NCBI GenBank assembly: GCA_024405755.1
Contig: JAKSOD010000002.1
Location: 19,203 to 83,202 of the forward strand
Length of the DNA stretch: 64,000 nucleotides
Origin: Clostridia bacterium
GTDB taxonomy: Bacteria > Bacillota > Clostridia > Oscillospirales > CAG-272
Reading direction: 5' to 3'
Shown here: one piece after another, positions 9,192 through 17,584 of the stretch
Layout of the letters: each line of letters begins with the position of its first letter
How positions within the stretch are numbered: position 1 is the stretch's first letter
Program-made: the position numbers and the translations under genes
The notes under the pieces: model-generated
Database searches by the model: none
What the model was told of the DNA's origin: nothing
What the model saw: only the letters and a program-made list of their open reading frames with translations

Positions 9192-10151
9192 TTATTCCGC
9201 CAATTTGCGGAATGCTCTGAGCTTTGCGCTGTGTGAACGGAAATTACGTTTAAGTTCCTCGTTTCCCGGGACTATCGGCTTGCGGCTTACAAGTTCAACC
9301 CGCGGCTTTCGTCCGCACACACAAACGGGGAAATCACGCGGGCAAATACATCCCTGCGCAAGTTCTGCGTACGTTTCCTTCACAAGCCTGTCTTCGAGGG
9401 AATGGAATGTAATGATCGCCGCCACTCCTCCGGTTTTCAGTCTGTCACAAGCACATTTTATCGTTTTGGGAATGATTTCGAGTTCCCCGTTGACTTCTAT
9501 CCTGATTGCCTGAAATGTTCTCATTGCGGGATGATGATTCTGAGAACGCCCTCCGTCGGGAAGTGCCGCCCGGATTATCTCAACAAGTTCTCCCGTGGTC
9601 TTTATCGGTCTTTCTTCTCTTTCAATGCAGATCCTGTCGGCAATACGGGAAGCATATTTTTCTTCCCCGTAATCTCTGAGTATACGTACGATGTCATCTC
9701 TGTCGTATCCGTTTACCACCCGTGCGGCGTCGAGTTCCGACGTACGGTCCATCCTCATATCGAGAGGTGCATCGGCGACATAGGAAAAGCCTCTTTCTGC
9801 GTTATCGAGCTGATATGATGAAACACCGAGATCAAGAAGGATACCGTCGATCTTCTCTATTCCCATATCGTCGAGGACGGAAGCGAAATCGGCGAAATTG
9901 GAATGTATGACTGTCGCACGATCGCCGAAGCGCGACAAACGCCCGGAGGCGACTTTAACGGCGTCGGAGTCACGGTCGAGTGCGATCAGTCTTCCTGTTG
10001 TCAACCTTTCCGCAATAGCGGAGGAATGCCCGGCACCGCCTGCGGTGCCGTCAACGTAAATCCCGCCCGGCTTGATGTCGAGAACTTCAATGACCTCGTC
10101 AAGCATTACGGGTTTATGTGAAAATTCTATATTACCTTGTCCGTTCATCAT
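9192..10151 (-). CDS. rsmH: 16S rRNA (cytosine(1402)-N(4))-methyltransferase RsmH
   Basis: A 319-residue SAM-dependent methyltransferase that N4-methylates C1402 in the decoding centre of 16S rRNA. The N-terminus contains SHKPVMLDEVIEVL and the SAM loop YVDGTAGGAGHSSAI at about residues 31-45. Further family motifs are GILLDLGVSSYQLD, RGFSY, MRTFQAIRIEVNGEL and IITFHSLEDRLVK. The length matches the family, about 310. It begins 14 bases after mraZ, as in nearly all dcw clusters. Two adjacent ATG codons are possible starts. Confidence 0.96.
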   Translation of the reverse strand: MMNGQGNIEFSHKPVMLDEVIEVLDIKPGGIYVDGTAGGAGHSSAIAERLTTGRLIALDRDSDAVKVASGRLSRFGDRATVIHSNFADFASVLDDMGIEKIDGILLDLGVSSYQLDNAERGFSYVADAPLDMRMDRTSELDAARVVNGYDRDDIVRILRDYGEEKYASRIADRICIEREERPIKTTGELVEIIRAALPDGGRSQNHHPAMRTFQAIRIEVNGELEIIPKTIKCACDRLKTGGVAAIITFHSLEDRLVKETYAELAQGCICPRDFPVCVCGRKPRVELVSRKPIVPGNEELKRNFRSHSAKLRAFRKLAE

Positions 10152-10165
10152 TCTGAGATTCGAAA

Positions 10166-10594
10166 TCAGAGTCCGAAACTTTCAAGAGTTTCCCTGAGGG
10201 CATCAACGTCGGATTCGGCTTTGAGGCTGTCATATTCTTCGACAGACCAGATCTCAACGCTCTTTCCGCAGCCCACAATTACGGCAGTACCGGAAATCCC
10301 GGAAAAATCCACCAGTCCCTGATTTATCACTATTCGTCCCTGAGAGTCGGGAACAAGGGTATCGGCGTTTTCATTGAAGAATCTCATTGCCTTCTCACGG
10401 TCTTTGGTGGGAAGGTTTTCAATCTTGCCGACATACTTTTCCCATTCTTCGACGGAACAAACTTTAAGGGAGTGATCTCTGATGCTCGGATATATCACAA
10501 TAGGCGAACCGAGTGCGTCGCGATGTCTCGACGGAAGGAACAGTCTGTTCTTACTGTCGAGAGTATGTCTGTATGTTCCCGTAATCGGCATCAT
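10166..10594 (-). CDS. mraZ: Transcriptional regulator MraZ
   Basis: A 142-residue protein with two AbrB-like swapped-hairpin domains. The first begins GTYRHTLDSKNRLFLPSRHR and the second is around DSQGRIVINQGLVDFSGI. MraZ binds DNA repeats upstream of its own gene and represses the dcw operon in species where it has been studied. The AAAGGAGG ribosome site ends 12 bases before the ATG, and the second codon is also ATG. It is the first gene of the operon. Three TGG repeats at exact 10-base spacing just downstream of the -10 box are the probable binding site. Confidence 0.95.
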   Translation of the reverse strand: MMPITGTYRHTLDSKNRLFLPSRHRDALGSPIVIYPSIRDHSLKVCSVEEWEKYVGKIENLPTKDREKAMRFFNENADTLVPDSQGRIVINQGLVDFSGISGTAVIVGCGKSVEIWSVEEYDSLKAESDVDALRETLESFGL

Positions 10595-10756
10595 AATGCG
10601 CTCCGTCCTCCTTTCCCTTTGTCAATCCTTTTTGTTCTTTGTTATCTTGTTTTCTGCTGTCGCGGTTCGGTTCAAAAAAGTAACAGAACGCCGTCCGTTT
10701 CAGCGAGTATTGCCCCACCTTCGGTGAAAAGCGGAGCTGACTTATGGAATTTTAAA

Positions 10757-10779
10757 CCATTTTGCTCCAAAACTCGCCA
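10757..10779 (-). promoter_or_regulatory. Probable MraZ operator
   Basis: On the minus strand three TGG cores (CCA at 10777-10779, 10767-10769 and 10757-10759) are spaced exactly 10 bases apart, about 16-43 bases downstream of the -10 box. Studied MraZ operators are direct TGG-containing repeats with a 10-base period near the mraZ promoter. The assignment rests on spacing and position; binding is inferred. Confidence 0.65.
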
Positions 10780-10794
10780 TTTCGGTGTGGATTT

Positions 10795-10823
10795 ATTATA
10801 CTATACATCATTTCATTGTGCAA
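10795..10823 (-). promoter_or_regulatory. Sigma-A promoter of the dcw operon
   Basis: On the minus strand TTGCAC (10818-10823) and TATAAT (10795-10800) are separated by 17 bases. An 18-base A/T palindrome at 10846-10863 sits just upstream of the -35 box and could act as an UP element. Transcription would give a leader of about 190 bases before mraZ. Confidence 0.85.
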
Positions 10824-11017
10824 GAGGGTAAATACAATTTGAGCAAAAAAATTGCAATTTTTTGTCGCAAATTTCGTCCCGATACCCTTAAAGCCACTCT
10901 ATTCACTGACAATTTGCGGGATGTTACCTTGTTTTTGTAATAATTGTTAATTTCTTCCTTTATGTGACCTTCGAATCGGACAAATATCACGCCTTCCGCG
11001 ACGGGAAAAATAAAAAA

Positions 11018-11063
11018 GCACACGCGTTCAAGTCCTTTCGACCCGGAATGCGTGTGCCTTTTT
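11018..11063 (-). terminator. Second intrinsic terminator after the CofE-like gene
   Basis: A 12-base-pair stem with one G-U pair (11018-11029 with 11046-11057) is followed on the minus strand by TTTTTTATTTTT, an excellent U-tract. On the plus strand it is followed by CCTTTTTC, so it could work in both directions. It insulates the dcw promoter from the upstream gene. Confidence 0.85.
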
Positions 11064-11135
11064 CGACTCATTTTTCTCATCCCCGTTTTTTGCGGAAAAC
11101 GGGGAAGCAGAGTTTTCAATTCCCGAAAACAAAAG

Positions 11136-11174
11136 GGGAAATGTAAAAACCCGGTCTGAGTTCTTACATTTCCC
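11136..11174 (-). terminator. Intrinsic terminator directly after the CofE-like gene
   Basis: An 11-base-pair perfect stem (11136-11146 with 11164-11174) lies just after the stop codon and is followed on the minus strand by CTTTTGTTTT. Confidence 0.75.
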
Positions 11175-11191
11175 GAACAGTATTATTATTA

Positions 11192-12385
11192 TCAGTTGGT
11201 ATAGTTATCGAAATAACCCTGGATCCAAACGATCGGTGTTCCCTTGTCACCCGAGCCTGAAGTCAGGTCGCAGAGTGATCCGATAAGGTCGGTAAGGCGG
11301 CGGGGAGTGGTTCCCTCGGAGACCATTTTACCGGTAAGGTTTGCATCTTTGGAACGGATAACGCCTTTGATCGCTTCTTTCAGAGCGTCGCCTTCAAGGC
11401 CTGCAAAATCATTATCGGCAAGATACTTCATCTTGACTTCATTAGGCTGTCCTTCAAGACCTGCGGTATACGCGGGAGCAACCACCGGGTCGGCAAGTTC
11501 CCAGATCTTACCGACGGGATCTTTGAAAGCACCGTCGCCGTAGATCATTACTTCAACCTTTTTGCCCGTTTCTTTATAGACACGTGCCTGAATATCATCA
11601 ACAACGCTCTGGCATTCACGGGGAAAGAGTTTTACGGTATCCTCGGTAGCCTTATTGGATCCGAGAAGTCCGTATTGCTCATTGAATCCGCTTCCGTTGA
11701 CGGAGGACGAAAGGATCTCGTCCATTCCGGAAACGATTTTTGCACCGGCACCGCGGAGAAGTCTCTTGGAACGTTCACGTGAATGAATGTCACAGCAGAT
11801 AACATTCTTGGTATAATTGAGGATTGCGCGGGCATCATTTGCAAGAATAACTTCGCACTTGCATCCGACGGACTCTACAAGTTCACGGTAGAATGTGATA
11901 TAATCAACGCCGGTAAAACGGTGTTTGCGGTAACCGAAAAGTTCGCGGTACTTGGCTTCTGTGAGAATATCGGTATAAGGATTGATACCGGCAGCATCAA
12001 GATCATCAAGTGTGATAAGATGGTTGCCCACCTCGTCAGAGGGATAACTGAGCATAATATAGAGTTTTTTAAGTCCCATTGCCATACCCTTGAGGCAGAT
12101 GGAGAAACGGTTGCGTGAGAGAATCGGGAAAATAATACCGGCTTCGCCGTCGGGGAACTTTGCCTTTACGTCAGCGGCAATATCGTTGACGGTAGCGTAG
12201 TTGCCCTGCGCACGGGCGACAACGGACTCGGTGACGGCAATCACGTCACGGTCGCGGATCGCAAGTTCCTTGCTTTCCACTGCTGCTCTGATGACGCTGT
12301 CGGCAACGATCTCGGCGATATTATCGCCATTACGGATAATGGGCGCGCGAACGCCGCGGGAAACTGTTCCGATAAGTCTTTCCAT
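11192..12385 (-). CDS. Coenzyme F420-0:L-glutamate ligase (CofE)-like protein
   Basis: A 397-residue protein that resembles the CofE family, which joins glutamate to coenzyme F420-0 in archaea and actinobacteria. The N-terminal part (RGVRAPIIRNGDNIAEIV, DVIAVTESVVARAQGNY) and AGIIFPILSRNRFSICLKGMA match the family core, and DEVGNHLI and VMIYGDGAFKDPVG are typical of the longer Firmicutes version. No other F420 biosynthesis gene lies in the window, so the true substrate is unknown. The start at 12385 follows AGAGG by 8 bases; an upstream in-frame ATG ten codons earlier lacks a site. It has its own promoter and two terminators, so it is a monocistronic gene. Confidence 0.75.
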   Translation of the reverse strand: MERLIGTVSRGVRAPIIRNGDNIAEIVADSVIRAAVESKELAIRDRDVIAVTESVVARAQGNYATVNDIAADVKAKFPDGEAGIIFPILSRNRFSICLKGMAMGLKKLYIMLSYPSDEVGNHLITLDDLDAAGINPYTDILTEAKYRELFGYRKHRFTGVDYITFYRELVESVGCKCEVILANDARAILNYTKNVICCDIHSRERSKRLLRGAGAKIVSGMDEILSSSVNGSGFNEQYGLLGSNKATEDTVKLFPRECQSVVDDIQARVYKETGKKVEVMIYGDGAFKDPVGKIWELADPVVAPAYTAGLEGQPNEVKMKYLADNDFAGLEGDALKEAIKGVIRSKDANLTGKMVSEGTTPRRLTDLIGSLCDLTSGSGDKGTPIVWIQGYFDNYTN

Positions 12386-12469
12386 TTTTTGTTCCTCTTT
12401 TTTATTCAGATTCATTTAGATTCTTTTATAAACTTAATAAATACTATATTATCACAAAAACCGCAAATA

Positions 12470-12498
12470 ATTATACTACGATAGGAAATAAAAGTCAA
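12470..12498 (-). promoter_or_regulatory. Sigma-A promoter of the CofE-like gene
   Basis: On the minus strand TTGACT (12493-12498) and TATAAT (12470-12475) are separated by exactly 17 bases, about 85 bases upstream of the start codon. Confidence 0.85.
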
Positions 12499-12567
12499 GC
12501 AGATTTACTTAATTTAATGGAAATTTTTTTGAAATTTCAGTATCTTTCTTCGAGTGAAAAAAAGAGA

Positions 12568-13281
12568 TCAGTCATTGCCGAAACCCGGAAATTTTCTGAA
12601 ATCGCAGAAGTCCTCCACGGCAAGGTCAACTCCTCCCACGTCAATAAATTTTTCCTTCGCCGCCCCAAGTCCGAGCGCGACCACGTAGGCTGCACCCGCG
12701 CGTCTTGCCGCAAGAACGCCGGAAAGAGAATCCTCAAATACAATACAGTCTTCACACTTCTGACCGATCGCGGCAGCGGCACGCAGATATATCTCCGGCT
12801 CCGGTTTTCCGACAAAACTACCGTCGTCATAAACGACCTTATTCCGGTCAAACCACTTCGTCAACCCGAGTTCGGGGCTCTCAAAATAGAAATTCACGTT
12901 TCTGACTTCCGATCCCGTGGCGATCGTTATTGGATACCCCTGATCTTTGAGCCAGTCGAGAAATTCCGCAGCACCGTCTACAAGTCTGAATGTATCGCTG
13001 ATTCTGCATCTGCGTCGGTATTCGGCCTCTTTTTCGTATGACATCTGTTCGATTTGACGGTCGGTCAGTTCACCGAAAAAATCCGTGAGGATCTGAGCGT
13101 TGTCTCTGCCGAGCACGCGCTTTTCAAGATCTTCATCCGTTACCTCACCGCCTCCGTTCGCGGGAACAAATTCCCGCCAGACCTGACAGTGGATGGGCGA
13201 ATCGTAGATCAGTGTGCCGTTGAAATCAAAGATCACGGCTTTTACTTTTTTATTCTTCGCATTTTTATTCTGTATATTCAT
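12568..13281 (-). CDS. HAD-superfamily hydrolase (beta-phosphoglucomutase-like)
   Basis: A 237-residue HAD protein with an inserted helical cap (about residues 35-105), as in sugar phosphatases and beta-phosphoglucomutases. Motif I reads FDFNGTL (residues 18-24): the nucleophile Asp19 is present but the second catalytic aspartate of DxD is asparagine. Motif II is ATGS (TIATGSEVRN), and the motif III/IV region is VGKPEPEIYLRAA followed by VFEDSLSGVLAARRAGA. Its substrate cannot be told from sequence. It lies downstream of thymidine kinase but is separated by a hairpin and has its own promoter (TTGACT-17-TAGTAT), so it is probably transcribed alone. Confidence 0.85.
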   Translation of the reverse strand: MNIQNKNAKNKKVKAVIFDFNGTLIYDSPIHCQVWREFVPANGGGEVTDEDLEKRVLGRDNAQILTDFFGELTDRQIEQMSYEKEAEYRRRCRISDTFRLVDGAAEFLDWLKDQGYPITIATGSEVRNVNFYFESPELGLTKWFDRNKVVYDDGSFVGKPEPEIYLRAAAAIGQKCEDCIVFEDSLSGVLAARRAGAAYVVALGLGAAKEKFIDVGGVDLAVEDFCDFRKFPGFGND

Positions 13282-13303
13282 TCATTTTTATTTCCTTGAT
13301 TTT

Positions 13304-13332
13304 ATACTATCATTTTACATCACAGCAGTCAA
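13304..13332 (-). promoter_or_regulatory. Probable sigma-A promoter of the HAD hydrolase gene
   Basis: On the minus strand TTGACT (13327-13332) and TAGTAT (13304-13309) are separated by 17 bases. The -10 box is weaker than others in this window. Confidence 0.6.
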
Positions 13333-13364
13333 TTTGTCAAGTGCATAACATAATGCGGAAAACA

Positions 13365-13403
13365 GGGGTGTTAATATACTCATGACGAGTTTTTTAACAC
13401 CCC
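13365..13403 (-). terminator. Terminator-like hairpin repeat, copy A
   Basis: GGGGTGTTAA (13365-13374) pairs with TTAACACCCC (13394-13403), with a small inner ACTC/GAGT stem. It lies after tdk. On the plus strand a T-rich run follows; on the minus strand only TGTTTT. The right arm is identical to that of the hairpin at 37457-37496, so the two are copies of one repeat. Confidence 0.7.
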
Positions 13404-13415
13404 ATTATTAATTTT

Positions 13416-14003
13416 TCACTTTTTGGCTCCCTGCTCGGCTTTACGCCTCAGCCAGCATTTACGGCACATCACCTGATATCGGTCATTGCCTCCGATGCAA
13501 ACCTGTTCACCCGTGGTTACAATGTTTCCGTCATCATCGACACGCGCATTCACCGTTGCCTTGGCTCCGCATTTGCAAACAGACGCGATCTCGTAAATTC
13601 GGTCTGCTATCTCGAACAGCCGTCGGCTGCCCGGGAACAGATGAGTCGTGAAATCTGTGCTGAGTCCGTAGCAAGTGACGGGGATATCCCTCTCAATGAC
13701 GATATCCCCAAGCTGATCCACCTGTTCCGGGGTCAGGAACTGACACTCGTCAACAATGACTACGTCACAATCATCATACTGCTCACAATAGAGTTTAAAG
13801 ATGTCCGTATCTCCGGTAACGTTCACAGCCTCGGAACAGAGACCGATCCTTGATTTCACCACAGCGGCTCCGTCCCGGTTATCCACCGACGGTTTCATCA
13901 GCATCACTTTCATTCCGCGTTCTTCGTAATTGAACTTTGTAATGAGTGCCTGTGCGGTTTTGGAGCAGCCCATGACTCCGAATTTAAAACTTAATTCAGC
14001 CAT
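13416..14003 (-). CDS. tdk: Thymidine kinase (type II)
   Basis: A 195-residue type II thymidine kinase that phosphorylates thymidine with ATP. The catalytic region VVIVDECQFLTPEQV supplies the Asp-Glu pair, and the C-terminal zinc site is visible as CKCGA and CRKCW. The phosphate-binding loop reads GVMGCSKTAQAL, with serine where the canonical Walker A has glycine before lysine. The start at 14003 follows GGTGG by 9 bases; a longer frame would overlap the upstream gene. The ATG comes 4 bases after the stop of pyrimidine-nucleoside phosphorylase, so the two are co-translated in the nucleoside salvage operon. Confidence 0.92.
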   Translation of the reverse strand: MAELSFKFGVMGCSKTAQALITKFNYEERGMKVMLMKPSVDNRDGAAVVKSRIGLCSEAVNVTGDTDIFKLYCEQYDDCDVVIVDECQFLTPEQVDQLGDIVIERDIPVTCYGLSTDFTTHLFPGSRRLFEIADRIYEIASVCKCGAKATVNARVDDDGNIVTTGEQVCIGGNDRYQVMCRKCWLRRKAEQGAKK

Positions 14004-14007
14004 ATAA

Positions 14008-15309
14008 TCATTCCACCTTTGCAAAGATCAGCGGACGTGATTGAGGTGCTTTTGCGCCGATATGAGTAGATTCTAATAATTTCTCTTCTGCAGCGTCAAG
14101 CCGTCCGCGGTCGTTGGTATAAAGGCGTGCTATCGTCTGACCTCTTCTCACCCTGTCCCCGGTTTTCTTTATCAGAATGATGCCGGCTGAATGATCGATT
14201 TTGTCATCCTTGGTGTTTCTTCCTGCACCGAGCATCAGACTTGCAGTCCCGAGTCCTTCGGTATCAACGCTTACGATATATCCGTTCTCGGCAGCACAGA
14301 CTTCACGGGAGAACTCAGCCTTCGGGAACAGGCTTGTATTGCGTATCCACTCAGGATCTCCTCCCTGAGCCTCGACCATTGCTTCAAGTGCCGCAAGTGC
14401 CGAACCGTCGGCAATGGCACCTTTTACGGCATTTTCACATTCTTCAAGCGTTCCACTTCCGCCGAGGCATAGCATATTTGATGCAAGTGCCACGCAGACC
14501 TCGGTCAGATCATCCGGTCCGTGACCCCTCAGCGTTTCCACCGCTTCGATCACTTCAAGTGAATTTCCGATGGCAAATCCGAGAGGTCTGTCCATATCGG
14601 TGATCAATGCCATTATCTTCTTTCCTACCGCTTTACCGATACTTACCATAATCTGAGCAAGTTTGCGGCTGTCTTCGACGGTTTTCATAAACGATCCGCT
14701 TCCGGTCTTTACGTCAAGCACTATGCAGTCGTCATCAGCGGCAAGTTTTTTGCCCATGATACTTGAAGCTATCAGCGGCATACTGTCAACAGTCGCCGTA
14801 ACATCACGAAGAGCGTAGAGTTTTTTATCGGCGGGAGCAAGTTCGCGGCTCTGTCCGACTATGGCTATTCCGGTCTTGTTGACAATATCGACGAACTCAC
14901 ATTCGTCGAGTTCGGTTCTGAATCCTTTTATGGATTCGAGTTTGTCAACCGTACCGCCGGTATGTCCCAGTCCTCTGCCGCTCATCTTGGCGACCTTGGC
15001 GCCGAGAGATGCCACTATGGGCATTACCACAAGACTTGTCTTATCTCCCACACCCCCGGTGGAATGTTTGTCCATGCGGATGCCTTTGATAGACGAGAAA
15101 TCCGGCCGCTCCCCTGAATCCCTGACAGCAATGGTAAGATCGGTCGTCTCACGGAGAGTCATATCACGGTAAAAAATCGCCATACACAATGCTGCCGCCT
15201 GATAATCCGGTATCTCTCCTCGGGTATATCCCTCAATAAAGAAGCGGATCTCCTCCGCTGACAGTTCTCCGCCGTCGCGTTTCTTTTTTATTATGTCATA
15301 CATTCTCAT
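14008..15309 (-). CDS. pdp: Pyrimidine-nucleoside phosphorylase
   Basis: A 433-residue enzyme that splits uridine, deoxyuridine and thymidine with phosphate, giving the base and (deoxy)ribose-1-phosphate. The family signature DKHSTGGVGDKTSL lies near residue 80, and KMSGRGLGHTGGTVDKLESI follows. LDVKTGSGSFMKT and the C-terminal barrel-sandwich region GRNTKDDKIDHSAGI are also typical. Length and motifs match bacterial Pdp/DeoA; Pdp is the usual Firmicutes form. It follows the ABC importer permease by 47 bases and is followed by tdk, so import, phosphorolysis and re-phosphorylation are encoded together. Confidence 0.94.
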   Translation of the reverse strand: MRMYDIIKKKRDGGELSAEEIRFFIEGYTRGEIPDYQAAALCMAIFYRDMTLRETTDLTIAVRDSGERPDFSSIKGIRMDKHSTGGVGDKTSLVVMPIVASLGAKVAKMSGRGLGHTGGTVDKLESIKGFRTELDECEFVDIVNKTGIAIVGQSRELAPADKKLYALRDVTATVDSMPLIASSIMGKKLAADDDCIVLDVKTGSGSFMKTVEDSRKLAQIMVSIGKAVGKKIMALITDMDRPLGFAIGNSLEVIEAVETLRGHGPDDLTEVCVALASNMLCLGGSGTLEECENAVKGAIADGSALAALEAMVEAQGGDPEWIRNTSLFPKAEFSREVCAAENGYIVSVDTEGLGTASLMLGAGRNTKDDKIDHSAGIILIKKTGDRVRRGQTIARLYTNDRGRLDAAEEKLLESTHIGAKAPQSRPLIFAKVE

Positions 15310-15356
15310 GGCATTTTCCCTTTCGGAGTACGTTTTTCATTCTTCGCCCGTTGCTG

Positions 15357-16310
15357 TCATCTCATTCCCTTGTCGTAAGGGATACCTTCCGCTTTGGGGC
15401 AGCCTGATTTTTTTGCCGTGAAGGCAAGCACCACAAGCACCACAAAATACGGAATAATATTATAAAAATACATTGGAAGTCCGAGATTTTTGAGTAGATC
15501 TATTGAGGATGACACAGCTCCGATACATTTGAGGAATCCGAACATAACGGCTCCGAGAGCAATGCCGAGAGGCTTCCAGTTACCGAATATCATAATGGCA
15601 AGTGCAAGGAATCCCATACCGGCAACAGTACTTTCAGCCGTGCCTCCGGCGGTGGTGGCAATATAAATGTAACCGCCGCATCCCGCAAGTGCACCTGAAA
15701 TCGTAGTTCCGAGATAACGCATCTTATCTACATTGATACCTACGCTGTCAGCGGCCTGAGGGTGTTCTCCGCAGGCACGCATACGCATTCCGGTCCTCGT
15801 TTTATAGATCCACACAGATAGAACAATAAACAGAATGATTATTATGGGCGTTGAAATATACGCCTTGTCAATGAAAATTTTCAAAAACTCGCCTGCATCT
15901 TCATTTTTGAGAACAAAGTTCGTTGAAAGAGGCATAACAAGTTTTTCCTGACTGAAGAATGTCAGAGCGAGGGTATTAACAAGTGCCGGTGAAAGCATAT
16001 TGAGTGCCGTGCCGCCGATCGTCTGATCCGCTTTCAGTTTTACTGCTGAGAATGACAGCAAAAGCGAATATACGGCACCTGCCGCAGCACCTATGATCAT
16101 GGCAACCACGTACATGATCTGAGGGTGTTCTACCAGGATATTTCCGGTTTGAAAAAGATATACTGCCACGGCACCGATAAAGGCTCCGAAAATCATTTCA
16201 CCTTCAAGAGCAAGGTTGATGATCCCGCTGCGTTCGGCGAACATTCCCGCAAGTGCGACGATAAGGAGCGGAATTGAATAAACCAGAGTTTTTTGAATTA
16301 TGAATGTCAT
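15357..16310 (-). CDS. Nucleoside ABC transporter permease (NupQ-like)
   Basis: A 317-residue BPD_transp_2-type inner membrane permease with about nine hydrophobic segments. It carries the typical RSGIINLALEGEMIFGAF segment near residue 27 and a cytoplasmic coupling loop MRACGEHPQAADSVGINVDKMRYLG. It starts 2 bases after the stop of the partner permease. With that partner, the ATPase and the BMP lipoprotein it forms an importer of the NupNOPQ/BmpDEFG type, which takes up ribo- and deoxyribonucleosides. The neighbouring phosphorylase and kinase support a nucleoside substrate. Confidence 0.9.
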   Translation of the reverse strand: MTFIIQKTLVYSIPLLIVALAGMFAERSGIINLALEGEMIFGAFIGAVAVYLFQTGNILVEHPQIMYVVAMIIGAAAGAVYSLLLSFSAVKLKADQTIGGTALNMLSPALVNTLALTFFSQEKLVMPLSTNFVLKNEDAGEFLKIFIDKAYISTPIIIILFIVLSVWIYKTRTGMRMRACGEHPQAADSVGINVDKMRYLGTTISGALAGCGGYIYIATTAGGTAESTVAGMGFLALAIMIFGNWKPLGIALGAVMFGFLKCIGAVSSSIDLLKNLGLPMYFYNIIPYFVVLVVLAFTAKKSGCPKAEGIPYDKGMR

Positions 16311-16312
16311 CT

Positions 16313-17584
16313 TTACGCCTCCCTATCTTTTTTTGCACCAGAGTTATCCTCTGCTGCCTTTGTCTTTTTCATTGACATCTGCCGTTTTTTATTGATCAGA
16401 TCACGGATCAGTTTAGAAAAACCGGCAAAATAAATTATCAGTGCGATAATTATGTCAGCAATATATCTGTTGAAACCCGCAGATGTCAGGTTGTCACCAC
16501 CCTGACCGAGATATCGGAGAAAAATACCAGAGAAAATCACTCCCACGGGGTTGTTGGAGGCAAGAAGTGCAACGGGAATACCGTTGAAACCGTAATCCGG
16601 GAGTTTGCTGTATGCGGAACTGAACGCAAACTCAATTCCCGGATTGAGATAATAAACTGCTCCTCCGAGTGCTGCAAGACATCCCGCTATCGCCATTGAA
16701 AGAATGATATTGCGTTTTTCGTTCATTCCGGCATACCTTGCGGCATTTCTGTTGTTTCCGCAGGCTTTCAGTTCATAACCGAATATGGTCTTGTTAAGTA
16801 CGATATAGATTATTACGGCGACTGCCGCAGCGATAAAGATACCCGAGTCGATATACGATCCGGAGAAAACCTTGTCAAGTCCTATCTTAGGCGTACTGTT
16901 TCCGGTCATTTCGGTAGTGATCAGATAACCGGATTTACCGTATCCGGTATTGATCAGATTTGTTTTTTCGCTGAAAAACCAACTTACAAGGTTTGCGGCG
17001 ATCCAGTTGGTCATAATGCAAACTATAACCTCATTGACACCGAAAAAGGCCTTGAACAGACCCGGAATCGCTCCCCATACCATTCCGCAAATCATCCCGA
17101 CGAGCAGAGCAAGAAGCCAAACGGCAACCCCCGTTCCGCTTTCTCTGGAATCAATGCTGAGTGCAACGTAAAGGGATCCTGCGGTCCCCATAAGGAACTG
17201 ACCGGGAGCACCGATATTGAAAAGTCCGGTCTTGAACGCAATTGCGACTGAAAGTCCCGTCAATATAAGCGGAGCAGCGTAAAAAATCATATCTCCGAAG
17301 TTTGTGGTAATGTAATTCAGCGAGCCGCTAGAAAAAGGACCGCAGACCAGGATTGCCAAACCGCTGAAGGCATCTGCAATGCTCATTCTCTCAGCAAAGG
17401 CGCTGATAAGCAACATCACGATAAAACCGATAATGAGTCCCGCGGAGATGCACACGAGGGATGCAAGTACCGACTGTGTCCCTTCTTTTGCGAAAAAGCC
17501 GTTAATTCCGCCATTCTTCGGCTGTTCATTAAGCATAGGAGCCGAAGTCCGTTCACTTACGGTTATTTTTTTATCATTCCGCAT
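16313..17584 (-). CDS. Nucleoside ABC transporter permease (NupP-like)
   Basis: A 423-residue permease with about ten hydrophobic segments and hydrophilic N- and C-terminal tails. The segment FKTGLFNIGAPGQFLMGTAGS and the coupling loop LKACGNNRNAARYAGMNEKRNI mark the family. It overlaps the ATPase gene by 11 bases and is followed by the second permease after 2 bases, so the three are translationally coupled. The C-terminal tail ends in a lysine-rich stretch (DLINKKRQMSMKKTKAAEDN). Confidence 0.9.
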   Translation of the reverse strand: MRNDKKITVSERTSAPMLNEQPKNGGINGFFAKEGTQSVLASLVCISAGLIIGFIVMLLISAFAERMSIADAFSGLAILVCGPFSSGSLNYITTNFGDMIFYAAPLILTGLSVAIAFKTGLFNIGAPGQFLMGTAGSLYVALSIDSRESGTGVAVWLLALLVGMICGMVWGAIPGLFKAFFGVNEVIVCIMTNWIAANLVSWFFSEKTNLINTGYGKSGYLITTEMTGNSTPKIGLDKVFSGSYIDSGIFIAAAVAVIIYIVLNKTIFGYELKACGNNRNAARYAGMNEKRNIILSMAIAGCLAALGGAVYYLNPGIEFAFSSAYSKLPDYGFNGIPVALLASNNPVGVIFSGIFLRYLGQGGDNLTSAGFNRYIADIIIALIIYFAGFSKLIRDLINKKRQMSMKKTKAAEDNSGAKKDREA

